Assembly (NCBI GenBank): GCA_963970005.1
Contig: CAXAMN010022895.1
Coordinates: 139,840-203,839, forward strand
From: Durusdinium trenchii
Taxonomy: Eukaryota; Sar; Dinophyceae; Suessiales; Symbiodiniaceae
DNA length: 64,000 bases
Reading direction: 5' to 3'
The position numbers were made by a program, and so were the translations under genes. Each line of letters opens with the position of its first letter. Within the stretch, counting starts at the first letter, position 1. The notes beneath the pieces are model-generated. The model ran no database searches. It was not told the DNA's origin and saw nothing but the letters and a program-made list of their open reading frames with translations. Positions 45,100-57,400 of this stretch are shown here, piece after piece.

Positions 45100-47080
45100 T
45101 TTTTTCATGCTACCACTGCCAGGCCCTGAATACAGAACGCAGGAAGGAACTTTTGATCATATTTGATCAGTTTTCCCCTCTACTGGTGCCGTTGCGGGGT
45201 GCCTCCGGTTTTGAACTCACGTGCTGCTGATATCAACAGCCAAGGCTCTGCTTGCGCCATCCTCAGTTTTCCGTTTTCGCGCAGCATGCCCTCCGTGCAT
45301 GCCATGTTTGTGGTGGCAGCGCCCCTAAGGGGCCATGCGTGCTACTAGGAGCAAGGACGCCACTAGGGGCTCCTGGCCTTACTACTAGGAGCAAGAACGC
45401 TACTAGGAGCAAATGGAAAAGAAACAATGTGTTTAGCTTTCGTGGTGTTGACTTCACTTGTACTTGCAAAAGTTCTTGATGCTACACGATGGATGGGGTG
45501 GGGTTCTGTTGACGTCACTTGTACTTGCAACCGCTCTTGATGCTACGCGGTGATGGGGTGGGGTGGGGGGAATTCTGGTGTTCTTAGGTCCTTGAATGTC
45601 ATGAGTTTTCGGCTTTTGGATGCTTTAATTTTCTCGGAAATCGGAAAGGTTGGCTCACCTTGGGCGGTGGACGCCGGATACTTCTAATGTTGCATGTATA
45701 TTATAGTTGAGCAGAATCATGAATGGCGGAGATGCCAAAGAAGTGCTTCAACTTCTCGAGGGCGCGTAAAGGAGTACTGGGCTGGAGTTAAACTTGGGAT
45801 TCGTTTTTTCCCTGATCGGTTCGTTCACTTCAGTTGAAATTCGATACGTCAAACGAGTCCTGCGAAACTTTAAGACCGGAAAGACACTCTATCCAAAACT
45901 GCTCAAAGCTGTACCGAAACACCTAGAAATGGACCTTCCGAGCAACCCTTTCAGCACTTTCACCCCCTCCAAAACAACAATGTCAGCTTTAAGCACGTCA
46001 GAAAACCTCGGAAAAAAGTATACAGATGGCAACAAGCAACAACTTGAAAAACACACTCAGACGCATGGCCCCTTACGTGCGCTGCAACCATGTTTGTGGT
46101 GCCACGACCTCTCGTGACTCGCGCAGGCGTTCGTGTTCCGCCAGTTCTAACATGTTCCGTTTCAGTCGTGGTTTCGACGTGCTGTGGAAGGGACGGGGGG
46201 GTGACACGAAGTGCAATACAGTGGAACTCCCTTGGAAAGAGCACTGTCTCGAGAGTGGTCCAACGGACAACGCACGGAAAGCCAGTCAAGTGCAGCGTCG
46301 CGCGTGAAGGCAAGCGGCTTTTCCAGGCTTGAGCCAAATGTGTCAGTCATGTACACATATGAGAGGTGAGACCATACAAAGGTTAGTAGTAAGCAAAAGC
46401 AAACACAGGGGGTGGGGGGGGCAGGGGGAGGGGGGCCAACTACGTCGAGATTTGTCGCGTTCGAGGGCCAAGGTACACTGACCGCAGGATTTGAAGCTCA
46501 ATGCGTTCGTTATTCCTTCGTTGGGATTCATTAGGTCTCGTCTCGCCGCGCTGGACATTTCTTTAGACCCTGACCGGTGGGTGTTAGATTTCGATTGTCC
46601 CGAGGGTGTGTTGGCTCACTGGCGCGGTGAAAACTGATGATGCAACTTTTTGGGTGTTGGAGGGAATGTTGCGCTTGTGAATCCCAATGTAAATGCATAT
46701 GAATGTTCGGAAAAAGAGGGGCAATATGCAGAAAACATGACCTGAGACAAACGATCTGCATCTACAGTACACTGAGAATTACAATGAATTGATCCACGAT
46801 GACAAAAGTGCCACACCCACGACTACGCGAGTCATTCGGGGTCGTGTTGGGGTCGTGTTACCATGTTTGTCAGTACAGCTCATTGATGAAAGCTGAAGCA
46901 AACACCAGGGCATTCGACAAAAAACACGCAGGGTCAAGAGAATGTGAGCCTTCCATTGGTGGAGACTTTTGCTTCATCCAATTCCATGCCGGTGGATGGG
47001 CGAACCTTCTGGCACCGTCGTTTCGATGTAAATCAAAAGTCTTAGAATTAGTTAGAATTCATGAAACGCTCTTGATCCAT
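45100..47080. other. About 2 kb without a recognised gene
   Basis: A plus frame of 107 codons at 45,794-46,117 and minus frames around 45,960-46,337 have no recognisable family or clear splice sites. Near 45,345-45,410, short (ACTAGGAGCAA)-like repeats occur. A G-rich run is at about 46,405-46,433. Confidence 0.25.
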
Positions 47081-47089
47081 CATCCATCA

Positions 47090-47965
47090 TCATCCACCAT
47101 CATCCCATCCAACTTCTCCGTGTTCAGCTGTTCCCAGCATTTCCCAACATCCCATCCGAAACTTCCCGCTCCAGTCACTGCTTGCCAGGCCTCCGAAGCG
47201 CTTCGGACGCCACCTGGGCGGAGCCATCGTAGCCTCGGAAGCGAAGGCGAACGAAGGACGAAGGGCTCGCCGTCCTGGGCGTGTTGAAACCATTGGAAGA
47301 ACGAATCGAATTTCATGTGGTTGGTATGGGTTGGTGGGCCCTATGTGGCCGATCAAATGGTGTGAAGATGCGAAACGCCAACAAAGGAGGCAAAGCAGAG
47401 TGGACGCAGATGGATGCAGCATCTCAAACTTCTGTCACCGAGGATCGGAAGCACTCCAAATCACCAAATCCCCCAAGCAAGCGATTCACATTAACCATGA
47501 AACGCCCTGCCCCACTGAAATGATGTGTTTGCTCCTCGTTGTTGCCCCCAAGTGGTGTCAAAATAAATCCTCCAATTTCGATCCTCTGGATTGTCTGGAT
47601 GGCCACGGGTGGCCGAGTGGCCAGTCTTCACGTATTCCTGTGCAGTGTCTCCAATGTCCTGTGCCAGTTTGGATGCTCTGCGGAGAAGGTCAGGAGAGTC
47701 CTGCGAAGAGGTTGGGGAGCTGGCGCTGGGCAACCAGCTGGCAAGTGTTTTCACCATACCAAAATATGCCGAAAACATCGCAAAACAACATGGACCCAAT
47801 GCAAGATTCACTTCCCCATCCAACTCCTAAGGAAACTGAGAAGTGTTTCGTTTGTGCTTCTCCAATGGGGTCCTCCTTGCTCTGAGCCTTTTGCCGAACC
47901 CAAACTTCATTCACATCCGGACGTGGAGCAGTAGGAACTCGCTGAGGACCTGCGGCCCAGACGGC
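47090..47965 (-). CDS. Exon-like segments of an unrecognised minus-strand gene
   Basis: Two or three protein-like pieces lie in order on the minus strand. Near 47,960-47,835 is PDVNEVWVRQKAQSKEDPIG and EAQTKHFSVSL. Near 47,702-47,590 is DSPDLLRRASKLAQDIGD and TAQEYVKTGHSATRGHPDNP after a TTCGCAG acceptor. Near 47,235-47,130 is GGVRSASEAWQAVTGAGSFG. The helical, non-repetitive character and acceptor context suggest real exons. I do not recognise the family and have not shown that they join in phase. Confidence 0.3.
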
Positions 47966-48461
47966 TTGAAAGCATTTCAAGGCGAGCTGCTACCATCGGC
48001 CCAAAGGATAAGAGATGACAACAAAAACTCTATATTTCCCTAAAACGCTTGTTGACCACGAAAACAAATCAGAACGGTTTACCAGGCATGTCAGCGTGTC
48101 ATGTGTTTATTCGGGCTTTTGGACGTGCAGCCCAACGCTGGATCAATTACATGAGACATGTTGATTGCTTTGGAGATGGTGAACCGCATCGCATTCATCT
48201 CCACCTGCAAAGAAGAGCCTTATTTTTTTGGGCTCTCTATTTGGGGTCATGCTGATGTGGGTCTGGGCGTGGTAACGGTCCGCAAGTCAACACCCAATAG
48301 AATGAAGGTATTCATTGCTTGCCATGGTTTTGGATGGCTTTGGGCTCAAAGTTTCAACGCACGGCGGTTTAGGGTTTGTCAGGTTAGTTGGGCTGGGCCT
48401 CTGTCACTTCTCAAAGGTATTGATGCTCCAGCCGGCAAAGCATAGAATACAACCAAGCCCC

Positions 48462-48552
48462 GAGAGAGAGAGAGAGAGAGAGGGAGAGAGTGAGTGAGTG
48501 AGAGAAAGAGAGTGAGTGAGAGTGAGAGTGTGAGTGAGAGTGAGTGAGAGTG
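48462..48552. repeat. GA/GAGT microsatellite
   Basis: (GA)n followed by (GAGT)n and GAGAGTGAGTG variants on plus. Confidence 0.9.
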
Positions 48553-49439
48553 CGACAGAAGGGCATGTGACATGCGTCAAAAACAAGCACAAAGAGGACA
48601 CCATAAACACACGCACAAACCAACAGCCCCGGCCGCTTCAGTATCCACTCATGTCCGCCAGGTGCCAAACACTTCGGCTGCCGTGTCTGCAAGTGTCTGC
48701 AGTTTCCCACTAAACAACGCACCGCGCCGCCGCGCCTGTCTTTGACTTCGGCTTTGGCTCGGGTCTTGGACGTGTGATGGTGAGGTCCACGATGTCGATC
48801 CAACCCTGGTGTCCGAGGCGCGACGGAGTGAGGACGCAGAATGTGGAGTAGGGAGGACATTGGCACATTGGCAAAGGTGGAGTATCCGAAACAGGTAGCT
48901 GAGGCAGCATGCAATCATTGAGTTCATCGAATGGATCCACCTAGCTACAAAGGCCTCTGACTAGACTCTGAGCAATCTTCCAGATGCATCCAGTCTCTCA
49001 AGAGCTTGAGGATTTGAACACCTGAAGAGAAGGACATCCGGCTGAGCTTACAAGTCTTCAAACGTTTCTGAAAGTGTTGACCAGGAGTAAAGCAGATAAA
49101 GCAAAGGGTGACGAAACGTCATGAAGATCATGAAGCATCCCCACCCAGAAGAGGACAAGTGTGCAAAGCATGTTGAAAGTCTTTCATAAACCATCCAAGA
49201 TAAATGTGAAACTGGCCAAGTCCGCCGTGGCCTTGGGCTGGATTGGAACCTTGGCTCACCGCGATGCAGCAAGTCTCAGAGACCCACGTTCACCACGACC
49301 AACTCTCCAAGGACAACGGTGTTTTTGCTCTGGCTAGTCCAAAAAATGCTCCAAAATCATCTGAAATAGCTATGCCTGAGAGGCTCCTGTTTGTACAATG
49401 TTTGCCTCTGTCCCCATGCCCTCAGGGTACCTCGAAAGA

Positions 49440-49690
49440 GCGGTGTTCCGGCGCGTCACGTGCGCAACCCTGCGCTGCCAGGGAGCCATGATATCTCCAT
49501 CGCAACTTTTGGGCGTCCCCGCCACAGTGACACGCGTCCCTTGAGCGATTTTGTAGAGGACTTTCCAGGAATGGGGCGCCGGGAAGACGCACGCGTCATA
49601 GGCCGCCACGAAGGTCATACCACTTTCTGGGGCGGAAAGTGGGGCGAGCAACACGTTCTCCAGGAACATGAGTGTTCCAGAACACAAACA
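49440..49690 (-). CDS. Exon-like segment, unrecognised
   Basis: A minus frame contains SGMTFVAAYDACVFPAPHSW, KVLYKIAQGTRVTVAGTP and KSCDGDIMAPWQRR. It reads like a beta-strand-rich globular domain, and no other frame here is comparable. I have not found its partner exons. It lies in the same orientation as the other genes of this stretch. Confidence 0.3.
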
Positions 49691-49829
49691 CAAGCATTTT
49701 CCCAGGTGGAGGTGAGGATAACAACGCTCAGGATCAGCCTTTCTCTTTTCGATGTTCACTTTGCGTCCAAAATCGTGCTCCTTTTCCCTCCAACCAACTG
49801 GGTTTGATGGAAGGTTTGGGCCCACACTC

Positions 49830-51070
49830 TTCGACCATCACATCCTCTTCATTGCTTGGGTCTAGTCCACCATTCACTGCTTTTCTTATGAGGGAGGGAT
49901 GTGAAACATATTCACCATTGGTCACCATAGTTCTTGGAGGGAGGATAGCATATTGTGCATATTGGCGATAGCTGCAGCCTGGCATCTGATAAAGCCATGC
50001 TCCTTGGACTCCTTGGCCTCTGGCTGCTTATTGCCTGGGCGTCGGTCCAGCATCCGACGCTCGAACAGTGAAGAAAAAGCAATTATATATATATATACCT
50101 TCGTTTTGACACGGCTTGACGACGCTCCATCTTTGCCAAAGGCACAAGTGGAACAAGAATCGCAACTGAAACACACTGGTCGGCTGCAAGCTGGAGCGCA
50201 GCGCCGCAGGTCCTGTGACCCGGCCCAACTCCAAGCAATTGCATCTTGCCTTCAAAACACGACATGACACTAGGCTGATGGACGATCTTGTGCTCCTTCT
50301 GTGGAAAGCGCCCGAAGCAGCCCTGACAAACAGTTCAATTATGTTCAAATGTCACATCAACCCTTCAGACTCGACTACACTTATGCTGCTTCTGCCAATC
50401 TGGGCTTCGTTTGTACTGTCAGCAAATTCTCCCATGCCATAGCAACACCCTGCCTTGCAACGTTGCCAGCGCTGGCTACTTTTGCCAGTGCCGGTCGCGC
50501 CTTTCGTTGGTGGTACCACTGTGTCCTGACCTGCGCATGCCAAGGTGGCACTCTCGACACGTCCCTTCTCGCTGGCCAGACTAGAAGTCTTCCACATCGA
50601 AGTGTCTACGCAAAAAAGTCACCGGGAGACATGGAAGAACTTCGAGGCAACCGTATGTCAGATCAGGTTACTGAGTGCAACTGCTCGTCTAACGGCGGGT
50701 TGCGTTTCATCAGCCGTTTCAAACAATTTAGATTAGTGCAGGAAATCGTAATTCGAAAACAATAGAAAACACATATATACATAGGTTAAAACCATGTTAG
50801 ATCTTCGTGGTCAGCATGGATGCAGCAATCGCAATAATGCATACTATTGCATCCTTTGCACTATGATGCGCCATGTAAGAAATTGCAGATAAGAACTCCC
50901 CGATACATCTCCATACCAAATGTTCGAGGTATGTTCCCAACATGTTCTCAGAGGCTTCGTATTCATATAGGTTAGATAAGATTAGATAAGACGCCAGCAA
51001 ATCCTACCTCCTTAATCCTGAACATCGTTTTTTTGCGTTCAGTCCTCTTGTCCATCAAACGTCTGCTGAG
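49830..51070. other. Unassigned between exon-like segment and J-domain gene
   Basis: Open frames on both strands up to 154 codons, with no family resemblance. A TA run lies at about 50,083-50,096. Confidence 0.25.
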
Positions 51071-51075
51071 TATCT

Positions 51076-52239
51076 CTAAGTCTTCGTATTCTCTCTGCTC
51101 CGACCTGAGTGCAGTTCATCATATTCTTGCCGTGATTGGGGCTTCGAGAGCACCTCATAAGCCTCCGCGATGAGCTGAAAACCTCAGCGAGGCGTGTGGC
51201 GACGCCGTGCGTGGGGACGGCGTTTTTATGGGGGCCTCCGGTGTCTCCGGTGGAGACAGCGCTTGACAAATGGAGGGTTTGATTTTTGTCTTCGTTCTTT
51301 TTGCTGGATTCTTGGAGGTCTAGAATGTCATGGCGTGTCATCTAACCCCGATGCTTGCCCATTTGGACAGTGTTGTTTCAAAGCCCTAGTGTGTGTTGGC
51401 CAAGCCTGCATGACACAAGACCATTTTCGATGCAGTTGAGCCAAGCAAGGCCCATGGTGCTAGATGTTCAAAGGCAACGGCCGGTTCATTTGCAGCACGT
51501 GCCACTGTTTGACTTTGAAAAGGCTGCCTCTCCAACCGGCCCCAAGACGCACCAAAAAAACGATCCAGCCGACGATCCGCCCAGCTTTCTTTTTGACAGT
51601 TAATTCATATCTCTCGATCTTCTTTTCCCCCAAGTAGGGGCGACACACGATGGAGCAGCCGATCCGTGCGCATTGACATCTTCCGAGCGCAGCCGCGCGA
51701 CGTTTCGTGGCCAGCTCCTTCTCTTGCTCCCGGACCTGAGGGGTGGAACGGGCCTGTAAATGAACCACATGTTCCATGGGCCTATTTTCAAAGAACTGCA
51801 GGATCTTGGGGAGTAACCTTCCACAAAGATCTACAAATCAAACATGGGCAAGAAACATCTCTATGGGGAAATTCTGTGGAAACAAAGCAAATAGCTCTCA
51901 CTTTGGACTCGCACCTTGTCAGGATGGCAGGTGAGAGCGATCTTCCTGCCATGCATCTGTGCAAGTGTCGCACGTTGATTTCAGCCGAACCTCTTTCTAA
52001 TATTGAAACATGAGCGTGCATCAGAATAGAGAGGGCCTTGTCTATCTCAGTCTATTATTTCTTTTGCCAGACTCACCGAAATCCTCTATCCATATCTATT
52101 CGTCCTATTCTAATACACACTCATACATGCACTCAGCGCTCCTGAAACCTCTCTTGATTTCATCTGGGCTGGCGTCCGGCGCGACACCCAGAATGTCGTA
52201 GAAGTCATGCTCTTGCCAGCGAGCTCGACGGGCTGCCAT
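51076..52239 (-). CDS. Small J-domain (DnaJ-type) protein, complete
   Basis: Four exons join exactly into 96 codons including the stop: 52,239-52,142 (ATG start), 51,945-51,915, 51,735-51,684 and 51,182-51,076 (TAG). The product has 95 residues and is almost only a J-domain: HDFYDILGVAPDASPDEIKR (helix I/II), KIALTCHPDKV with the HPD triad at 40-42, a basic helix VREQEKELATKRRAAAL, and FQLIAEAYEVLSKPQ, SRQEYDEL. J-domains bind and stimulate Hsp70 ATPases through the HPD motif. Introns: 52,141-51,946 (GA-AG), 51,914-51,736 (GT-AG), 51,683-51,183 (GA-AG). The second exon is only 31 bases. A further splice after CACTCAG near 51,095 could lengthen the protein. The start is the only ATG shortly upstream of the domain. 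Confidence 0.9.
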
Positions 52240-52244
52240 TAGCT

Positions 52245-54440
52245 CGAAGCATACGGACAGCGGTGGCAGTTTCAGCCTTGTCTAGGTTTTAGATCTTGGT
52301 TATTGCTTCTTTCTCTTCGTTTGTTTTTCTTTGGGGCTCAGAAACTTAAGAAGCCACAATCCTCGTTCCACGTTTGGAAGGTGAGCATTGGTTGACGATT
52401 TGACTTGTACAGTGTCCGGACTGGAAGACTGTCAAATTACGGTAATTATATAGTTTGTTTAACACGCCTACTAGTTGTTAACATTGAATTCAAGCGTATC
52501 CTCTCCTTTCCAGTCTCCGGCTGTTGACCAAAAGCCTTCAATTCAAGCCGTATCTCCACTAGGTTTGCTTCAAATCCCTGAAGTGCACAGCCGACATTGG
52601 GGAGCAGGCTTGACGTTTTTGATGGGGAGCAAGCTGTTTGTTGGACAAGAATCTGAAACGCAAACAGCTGACCCCACCCATCCATCGGTCCGCAGCGCTC
52701 GCTGTTCTGAACCTCTCTCCCCTCTCCTGCAGCGGAGTAAGGAGCTGGCAGCCTTGGATCCCAAAGCGAGAGAGGGATTTGGACTAGCCGGACACGTGAC
52801 AAAGCTGTATATACAGGCCTGCAACCAATGCTTGTTTTAATAGAGGGGGGTAGGCCGCGAGTAGAGGTAGGAAGTAGTCAGTAGGGAGAGGTAGCTAGTA
52901 GCTACAAGAAAGCTACTACTAACTGGACGCAGGACAGCGCGCGCGCACTATTCATTTGGTTCCTAGATTTTGAGGGAAACTTATATATATATATAACTAA
53001 TTCATGTTAGTTTGGTTTCCCCAAAGGTTTATTGGAGGCCGATTTCGACACACACCCTTCCTTAATGAGTGTGACGGACCTCAACGGCGCGACCGGTAGC
53101 TGGACCGCAGTGCCTGGGATGGTTGGCTGTCGCTGGCGAGTGCTGCAATCTGCTGTCTCAGCTGCCTTGCCTTCAGCCATAAACCGCTGCAACTCACAGT
53201 TCGATGCTTCCCGCCGTATGGGTCCCACAGACTGCCCCTGGAGGTCCCCCAAACCTCCCATTTTCGCACGGGACAAAGTGCCCAAACAAATGGTCGAATA
53301 CACCTTGAGTCATTTCTTCCTTCACGCGTGAAGCTTAGCGTGCGCTACTGTGTGCGCTCGTTGTGCCTGCGCCAAGCCTCCAGCACTGAGGGGGTGGTCT
53401 ACCTGTGGAGCAGAGATATCGGTCCTACAGGAAAGCAAGGGAGTCTGGTGTAGAAGTGTAGATAGCAGGCCTAGCAGGCACCGAACGTGTGCAGTAGTGT
53501 AAGTTTGGTGTTCAGGGTTCTGTTCTGGGCACATTGAGTTTCAACATTCTTCCTAACTTGGGTGTCTATTTGACGCATTCGTATATATTACAGCCAATAT
53601 CCAAAAGCTTTGTTCCCTTTGTCTTACTCCTAGCCCAAATGGGGGTTTATCTTTGCGGTGTCCCCTTCCGAGAGTTTCATTCCTCCTTGGCTGATCTTGG
53701 CTTTCAGCAATCACATCCCAGACTCACCCTGGATAGGTGCTGTACTGTTCTCACATCAAACATATGCGTCAGGAGAAACCGTGTCACTCCAAGTCATCAG
53801 CATTTTCGCATCAGGAGCAGCTGGGTTGTGTAGTAGTGATTGGATGATTTCTCCACGCATGATCGGCACGGCTCTGCCCGCCTGGTTCAGCTTGCCGGCA
53901 TGATTTAAAGCATTGCCCACATGCTTGAGACCGCCACGCCTCGGGCGCAGTGGAGACTAGGGTGCCGGGGTGGGCATGACTCGCCGGTGCTGAGGTGCAC
54001 ACACTCCTTGCCAAAAGCCGCCAGTGCTTTGCTTTTGATCCACCTGAGCACAGGTGTCCCAAAGGTTCTGAATTTCCCGGCCGCAATTGAGAGGATCCCG
54101 TCACGATCACTTTTCAGGCACCAAACAATTCTGCAAGCTTCACCTTGGAAGCCTGGCATTTCTGAGCATCCAGAAAAAATGCGCCGATGATCCGAACTGG
54201 ACAACAAGAACTGCAAGCGTTTGCTGCAGTCAGCAAGTATATGCAATAAGCGCATTTGATGACCCAGAGAATTCCTGGCACGCCAGCTAACACAAACACA
54301 CACAAACAAATGCCGTGACCACGATGGTTCTGCCTCAGTATTCCTTTTGAGGCAACCATTCAGCGGAAGCTATCAATTCAATCTGATGCCTTTGCGTGGC
54401 TCTCATTCAATGAGACAAACGGCGGCAAAGCGTGTTTCAA
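52245..54440. other. Mostly unassigned between J-domain and BT1 genes
   Basis: A minus frame at about 54,120-53,985 encodes KSDRDGILSIAAGKFRTFGT and RWIKSKALAAFGKECVHLS, which looks exon-like but is unrecognised. TA repeats are at about 52,983-52,996. Nothing else supported. Confidence 0.25.
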
Positions 54441-54444
54441 CATT

Positions 54445-57400
54445 TCAATTCTGCTGACTGTGCGCGTGAGGATCCTGAGGAATTGGATCGTCAGGGGTCA
54501 AATCTGGTGACAGCATCAGTATGAGCGGGATTGGCAGCAGCCGAACAAGCGCTTTTGACACAACGCCATGGGGTAGGTGGTCAAAGTTGCCGTCGACAAT
54601 GCCCCAAACTTCGCACAAAGTGATACCTAAATACTTTCCGCAGTCAACTCCTTAGCCCGCAAATTCCAAGATTCATCCCAAACAGTCCCAAACTATTTTC
54701 ATCAAGTATAGGAGGAACTCATGGGTTGCCAGTGGACGATCGGGGTAACATATGGTTTGCTACAAGCTCTTGCCTGGGGGTAGCGGATCTTTTTGGAACA
54801 CCAATGACAACCACACAAAGAAAGCGTCCGATGTTATTCAAGGAGATCAGTGTGGAGAAGATGGTGCCCTCCAAATTCGAAGGGCAAACTTTGTAGGCCA
54901 GCACCACCAGCGGCACGTAGAAGGTCTTTGCCACCGCGTGATCGAAGGTGCTATCACCCAGAAAAAACCTCGGCCGGGGCAACGAACAAAGGCCCGCCTC
55001 GATGGGGCGAAGAACGAACCATCGGGGCAATGTAGCTGAGTCATGCTGAAGTTACATGGCCAAAACCTGGATACCAAAGGGGTCCACGTACTGGCGATAC
55101 CGAAGCGCCTGTCGGAGCGCACGTATCGAAGTCCTTCAGCTTGGGTACTTGGGATATAGTGGTGAATCACGTTAGAACACTCGACACAGATCTACAGAAG
55201 GTATTTGACCCATCCCCAAATCACAGATCTGGTTGACCTACCAGAAGGTCAAGCTACATGGTGTTCGGTCCCCCTAGCCTCGCCGGGAACGACTAGGGCG
55301 ATGCACTCCTGACGCGCTCCAAGACACAAAACGTCAGGAATCCCCAGCGCCTGATTCCAGCGCATGACTAAGATGAAGTCGAGCACCTGGCTTGCGACCA
55401 CCATGATCTGCCCCACCAGGAAGATTCGACCTGCTAGCTGAACATGAAAAGCTGAGCCAGGCGGGGGGGAAACTTAGAATGACTGAAATCTGAAACCAGG
55501 GAAGCTTGGGATGCCCCTGGAGATGTCTAGTTGCTCTCACTTCATGTGACTCATTTTCGAAACACTGATCTTTCCAGTGTACAGTTCCCTTTCGTTCGGC
55601 TGAGGTGCGATACTTCCAAGTCCTCAAGAATCGATTGTAGACCACCACGCCCAACAAGAAGCCAGCTTGCCCAAAGCAATCCGCTAAGCCCATGAGCTGT
55701 GGAGAAAAGCGAGGGCCTTCTTCATCTTTCGACATCCAAACAAACATCGCCTCCCCCAAACCTGGCGTCGGAGTGATGGATTTGCCATGTCAAGATCCCA
55801 AAACCGTGTACCAAAAGATAGGGCGGCCGGCACCTGGCTGCAAAACCGCTCGCCAGAAGAGGAGCATCCCAGTATTGGCCAAGAAAGGAGAGATCTTCCT
55901 CATCGCCTCTGACAGTTGGAGTTTCTCATGCGACTGCGGTCTGACATGGTCTGACGATCCCGGGAGCCTGCCTTGTAAGCGCTGATGGTGACCACTATGC
56001 AGCAAAATAGCGTCACCAAAGCCTTAATCAACAAACGGTGGGTGGTGAATTGCGGATCTATCTCGGAAGAACTGGCCAGTCCCAGTACAAAGACGTTTGA
56101 GGCTTGTCCGTCCTTTAGTTAAACAATGTTAAGCATGTTATTTTTGATTTGCTAACATTGCTTGTTCGGGAATAATCGGGGGTTCCTTGGCATTTCGGAG
56201 AGCAAGCATTGTTCCCAAGTTGCTCGGGTTCGCCACTCCTGCAGGAAGATGTGTGACAAAGATAGCCCTACAGCAACCACCGACAGGAATATCGCCACCT
56301 CAGGTTTGCCAAGGACACCTTCGACATGCCTAGACCACAATCCACCAGAAACGACCTTCTGCTGCCTAGTTGCTGCAGTGATACTGGAGTTTTTCCGGAA
56401 TTGGCTCCTTTGATGGAATCTCAAAAACTGACCGCAACAACTAGGTGAGTGATTGATAGTAGTTCGGCCAACAATACCGTGGTAACATGCCCCTGCACGG
56501 CGGGTGTGAGTTTAGAATGCGTTTGTAGAAAAACGATTTTGTCATTGGGGGTTTGGGCGCATGTAGGACGAATAAAACTTGTTTAGGTGCACCGTCATCA
56601 TCGCAACGCATACAAACGAACCTCATCAACTGCGCATTAATTTCGAAGCACATCTACACGAAAGTCATTACTCCCCACCCCCCATCTTCCAACATGTGCG
56701 TGCATCTGCGTGGCACCTCCAAACGAACGTCATTTATCCCTCCAACCCCTTTCCCCAGTGTTTCGTGTAAATGTTTTCTCCATGCTTCTACTCCACCGAC
56801 TGCGCATCAAAACCGCCTGTCGCTTGCGCAAGGTTCCTTGCGCTGCTCCACTGCGCCAAGCATCATTCGAGACCGTGCGACTGGTCTCCAAGGAGACCCA
56901 GACTGGCATCTCTGTATGTCGCTCCCACCCCCGATCACATCAACATGCACAGACAGTGTGATGTAACATCTTCGAAGCACCATTCAAACATATACACACC
57001 CCCCCACACGAAACCATGGCGTTTTCCAACTCTGCTAATATCATCTCGACATCTTCGGACCTGTCGAAAACGACGGTGACGGTGCGTGACACCCGAAACA
57101 AAAAACAAGCTGACCGCCACAGCTAGGTGAGCGATCGGAAGTAGTTCGGCCAACAAGGACTCCGCACATTCTACAACGCCACTCACAGTGCCAATATTGC
57201 AAAGCCCCTGCAGATCGAGGTGCAGTTTTGGAGTGCAGCGGCCGCCAAGTAGCTGCTCTTCTGGCAGCCAGCGTCTTATGGCCGGAATGAACACGGCAAC
57301 CTTACCATCAGCGGTTGGCATGGAATCTTGCATGTAGGGCTAGGAAACCTGACCTGCCTGAAGGCTGGGATGCATATGGATGCATTGATCAAACGCTTAC

